DNA from: Methylobacterium pseudosasicola
GTDB lineage: Bacteria; Pseudomonadota; Alphaproteobacteria; Rhizobiales; Beijerinckiaceae
DNA length: 64,000 nucleotides
Assembly: GCF_900114535.1 (NCBI RefSeq)
Contig: NZ_FOTK01000013.1
Location: 1-64,000, forward strand
Reading direction: 5' to 3'
This document shows, piece by piece, positions 62,952 through 64,000 of this stretch; positions within the stretch are counted from its first letter, which is position 1; every line of letters starts with the position of its first letter. Position numbers and translations under genes: made by a program. Under the pieces are notes generated by a model. The model saw only the letters and a list, made by a program, of their open reading frames with translations. It did no database searches and had not been told where the DNA came from.

Positions 62952-64000
62952 ATGATTCGGCGCCGTCCTCCGGCCGAGATGGCCGCCGCGCACCGCGACG
63001 GCCCCGTCGCCGCCGCGCAGCCGCATGTCCCGGTCCTGCTCGACGAGGTCGTGGAGTCGCTCAATCTCGATGGCGGGCTGGCCGTCGACGGCACTTTCGG
63101 GGCCGGCGGCTACACCCGGGCGCTGCTCGCGGCCGATCCGGCGCTGCAGGTGATCGCCATCGACCGCGACCCGCAGGCCATCGCCAACGGCCAGGCCCTG
63201 GTCGCCGAGGCCGGCGGGCGCCTGCGCCTCGTCTCCGGCCGGTTCGGCGATCTCGATGCGCTGCTCGACGAGGCCGGCGAGGCCAAGGCCGACCGGGTCG
63301 TCCTCGATATCGGCGTCTCGTCGATGCAGCTCGACGCACCGGAGCGGGGCTTTTCGTTCCGCAACGACGGCCCCCTCGACATGCGCATGGGCAAGGACGG
63401 CCCGAGCGCCGCCGACATCGTCAACGAGGCCGACGAGACGGTGCTCGCGGACATCATCTATCATTACGGCGAGGAGCGGCGCTCCCGCGCCGTGGCCCGG
63501 ACCATCCACGAGGCCCGCCGCCGCGGCCGGATCGAGACCACCGCCCAGCTCGCCGAGCTGGTCGCCAGCGTGGTCTGGGCCGAGCCCGGCAGCCACATCC
63601 ACCCGGCGACCCGGACGTTCCAGGGCCTGCGGATCGCCGTCAACGACGAGCTCGGCGAGCTGGTCCGGGCGCTCCACGCCGCCGAGCGGGTGCTCGCCCC
63701 GGGCGGGCGGCTCGCGGTGGTGACGTTCCATTCGCTAGAAGACCGGATCGTCAAGCAGTTCTTCGCCGCCCGCAGCGGCCGCTCCGCCCAAGGCTCGCGC
63801 CACCTCCCCGGCGGCCAAGCCGAGACGATCCGCAGCTTCCGCCTCGTCACCAAGGGTCCGGTCCTGCCGGGCGAGGCCGAGATCGCGCGCAACCCACGCG
63901 CCCGCTCGGCCAAGCTCCGGGCTGGGGAGCGCACCGAATCCGAGACGCCCGAACCGCTTGCCGCGCTCCACGCGCTGGCGAGCCTGCCCGAAGCCGCCCG
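62952..64000 (+). CDS. rsmH: 16S rRNA m4C1402 methyltransferase RsmH (3' end outside window)
   Basis: The open frame runs off the right edge; 349 codons are visible. SAM-binding GTFGAGGYT (residues 47-55), [27 protein letters not shown] and [14 protein letters not shown] are all signatures of RsmH (MraW). It methylates C1402 of 16S rRNA. In Alphaproteobacteria it opens the division and cell wall cluster, so ftsL and ftsI genes likely follow. ATG at 62952; an internal Met (residue 10) is possible. Confidence 0.96.
   Translation, partial: MIRRRPPAEMAAAHRDGPVAAAQPHVPVLLDEVVESLNLDGGLAVDGTFGAGGYTRALLAADPALQVIAIDRDPQAIANGQALVAEAGGRLRLVSGRFGDLDALLDEAGEAKADRVVLDIGVSSMQLDAPERGFSFRNDGPLDMRMGKDGPSAADIVNEADETVLADIIYHYGEERRSRAVARTIHEARRRGRIETTAQLAELVASVVWAEPGSHIHPATRTFQGLRIAVNDELGELVRALHAAERVLAPGGRLAVVTFHSLEDRIVKQFFAARSGRSAQGSRHLPGGQAETIRSFRLVTKGPVLPGEAEIARNPRARSAKLRAGERTESETPEPLAALHALASLPEAA

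Overview
The window is GC-rich alphaproteobacterial chromosome. Gene content and the intergenic repeat families (for example a 30-bp inverted repeat beginning CGTCATTGCGAGCG) point to Methylobacterium or a close Hyphomicrobiales relative. This assignment is inferred from sequence character and not from a search.

Layout. (1) 1-390: the 3' end of an rRNA operon, with 5S rRNA, initiator tRNA-Met and a terminator. (2) 463-16590, all on the minus strand: a large signalling island. Its upstream half (16590 to 4660) is a tightly packed chemosensory operon: soluble two-tip MCP, triple-CheW protein, CheB, HEAT-repeat protein, CheR, CheY, CheA, a small STAS-like protein, a ParA ATPase, a second CheY and a membrane MCP. 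After a 96-bp gap comes an RsbR-RsbS-RsbT-RsbT'-RsbX stressosome-type module. It is preceded by a receiver protein and followed by a histidine kinase whose N-terminus resembles the RsbT-binding domain of RsbU. (3) 17.2-20.7 kb: a PAS-PAS-XRE regulator and a divergent LysR/quinone-oxidoreductase pair. (4) 21-27.6 kb: tamA-tamB, with an intergenic repeat lying across the junction and inside the tamB reading frame. (5) 28-33.7 kb: HPr, endonuclease III, a CobW-type GTPase, a D,D-carboxypeptidase and QueE, separated by several inverted-repeat elements. (6) 33.96-40.88 kb: a four-gene, mostly start/stop-overlapping operon. It encodes an unrecognised protein, a membrane-anchored protein with a degenerate VWA-like domain, a three-helix membrane protein and a 1183-residue tubulin/FtsZ-superfamily (Tubulin_2-like) protein with a C-terminal GYF_2-like domain. 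(7) 42.1-50.7 kb: envelope polysaccharide genes, namely a complete dTDP-L-rhamnose pathway (rfbCBDA), an OpgC-type acyltransferase with an SGNH-like partner, a flippase and a GNAT protein. (8) 51.4-61.5 kb: a PAS histidine kinase, aminopeptidase N, a VapBC toxin-antitoxin pair and an arsenic-resistance cluster (arsRCB plus an MFS gene, with arsH divergent around a palindromic operator). (9) 61.6-64 kb: glyoxalase I, RNase P RNA and the start of rsmH, which runs off the window.

Most noteworthy are the tubulin-like membrane operon, and the stressosome module beside an unusual chemosensory array, where the expected RsbU phosphatase output appears to be replaced by a histidine kinase. Both are readings from sequence motifs and gene order and are untested.
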